In this document: one piece after another, positions 5,168-5,502 of the stretch
Layout: the number at the start of each line of letters is the position of its first letter
How positions within the stretch are numbered: the first letter of the stretch is position 1
Assembly (NCBI GenBank): GCA_003233475.1
Contig: QILU01000212.1
Coordinates: 1 to 5,502, forward strand
DNA length: 5,502 nt
Source of the DNA: Ahrensia sp.
GTDB taxonomy: Bacteria > Pseudomonadota > Alphaproteobacteria > Rhizobiales > Rhizobiaceae
Direction: 5' to 3'
Made by a program: the position numbers and the translations under genes
Notes under the pieces: model-generated
Database searches by the model: none
The model's input: the letters and a program-made list of their open reading frames with translations, nothing else
Told to the model about the DNA's origin: nothing

Positions 5168-5502
5168 ATGAAAAAGCAAACAATTTACGCACTCACCCTG
5201 GGGCTTACTTCCCTTTGGGTTGGTCAGGTATCTGCAAGCAGCGTTCTGACGCTGGAAGCACCAGCCAAGAGCGACACTATCCTGGCCCTGGGAAAAGCAC
5301 CAGAAAAGAAGAAAAAAATACTCAATCTCGGTGATTTGCGCATCCGCGGGGCCAGATTGCCAAACGGTGTGCTAACCCTTGAAGATCGAATGAAATTACG
5401 GGTGAATCAGGCGCTCAAACGACAACAGGACGTGGGCAACGCCAATCGGAAGCGCAAAAAGCGTGCCAATAATTCCGACAGAAATCGGGACGATGACGGG
5501 AA
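5168..5502 (+). CDS. Unrecognised exported, highly basic protein, 3' end missing
   Basis: I do not recognise this gene. The frame opens with ATG at 5168 after a good ribosome-binding sequence and stays open for 111 codons to the window edge, so the C-terminus is not seen. Residues 1-23 (MKKQTIYALTLGLTSLWVGQ, then VSA) form a standard Sec signal peptide: two lysines, a hydrophobic core and a V-S-A cleavage site before SS. The mature part contains a KKKK cluster (about 47-50). A short patterned stretch follows, LGDLRIRGARLPNG (about 54-67), then a charged helix-like segment LEDRMKLRVNQALKRQQD (71-88). The visible end is low-complexity: NRKRKKRANNSDRNRDDD. No cysteines, enzyme motifs or membrane segments beyond the signal are seen. 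It is probably periplasmic or secreted, perhaps bound to nucleic acid, anionic surface polymers or a partner protein, but that is speculation. It is divergently arranged with the acyl-CoA synthetase gene. Confidence 0.75.
   Translation, partial: MKKQTIYALTLGLTSLWVGQVSASSVLTLEAPAKSDTILALGKAPEKKKKILNLGDLRIRGARLPNGVLTLEDRMKLRVNQALKRQQDVGNANRKRKKRANNSDRNRDDDG

Overview
The window looks like ordinary chromosomal DNA from an alphaproteobacterium. The main evidence is a membrane-sector (F0) ATP synthase cluster in the order atpI-atpB-atpE-atpF'-atpF, with separate b' and b subunits and no F1 genes alongside. This split arrangement is well known from groups such as Rhodospirillum, Rhodobacter and the rhizobia. 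The gene ends and base composition do not let me name a genus. No mobile element, tRNA, rRNA or CRISPR array is visible.

Layout, left to right. Positions 1-479 (+) hold the C-terminal three quarters of ribonuclease HII (rnhB), whose 5' end lies outside the window. Its stop codon shares a TTAA with the stop codon of atpF, which runs the other way. Positions 476-3246 (-) carry the F0 genes, transcribed right to left: atpI (2806-3246), atpB (best start 2654), atpE (1639-1866), atpF' (1032-1577) and atpF (476-961). Positions 3341-4990 (-) hold an acyl-CoA synthetase of the AMP-forming superfamily, 94 bases upstream of atpI on the same strand. A 177-base divergent intergenic region follows. From 5168 to the right edge (+) runs the start of an unrecognised gene for a small exported, very basic protein; it has no stop in the window.

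How the genes work together. The a subunit (atpB) and the c ring (atpE) form the proton path, b and b' form the peripheral stalk, and AtpI is the assembly helper. The F1 head must be encoded elsewhere. RNase HII (RNA removal from DNA) and the acyl-CoA synthetase (fatty or organic acid activation) have no evident functional link to ATP synthase.

The most interesting non-coding structure is in the atp operon. The atpE-atpF' and atpF'-atpF gaps each contain a 24-base hairpin with a 10-pair stem and a 4-base loop. In both, the only imperfect pair is a G-U wobble in the transcript and a mismatch in the opposite strand's RNA. The atpI-atpB gap holds a third hairpin followed by a T-rich tract, which looks more like a terminator or attenuator. 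These could set the unequal subunit stoichiometry. I see no convincing new multi-gene system here. The rest is well-known gene families plus one orphan secreted protein.
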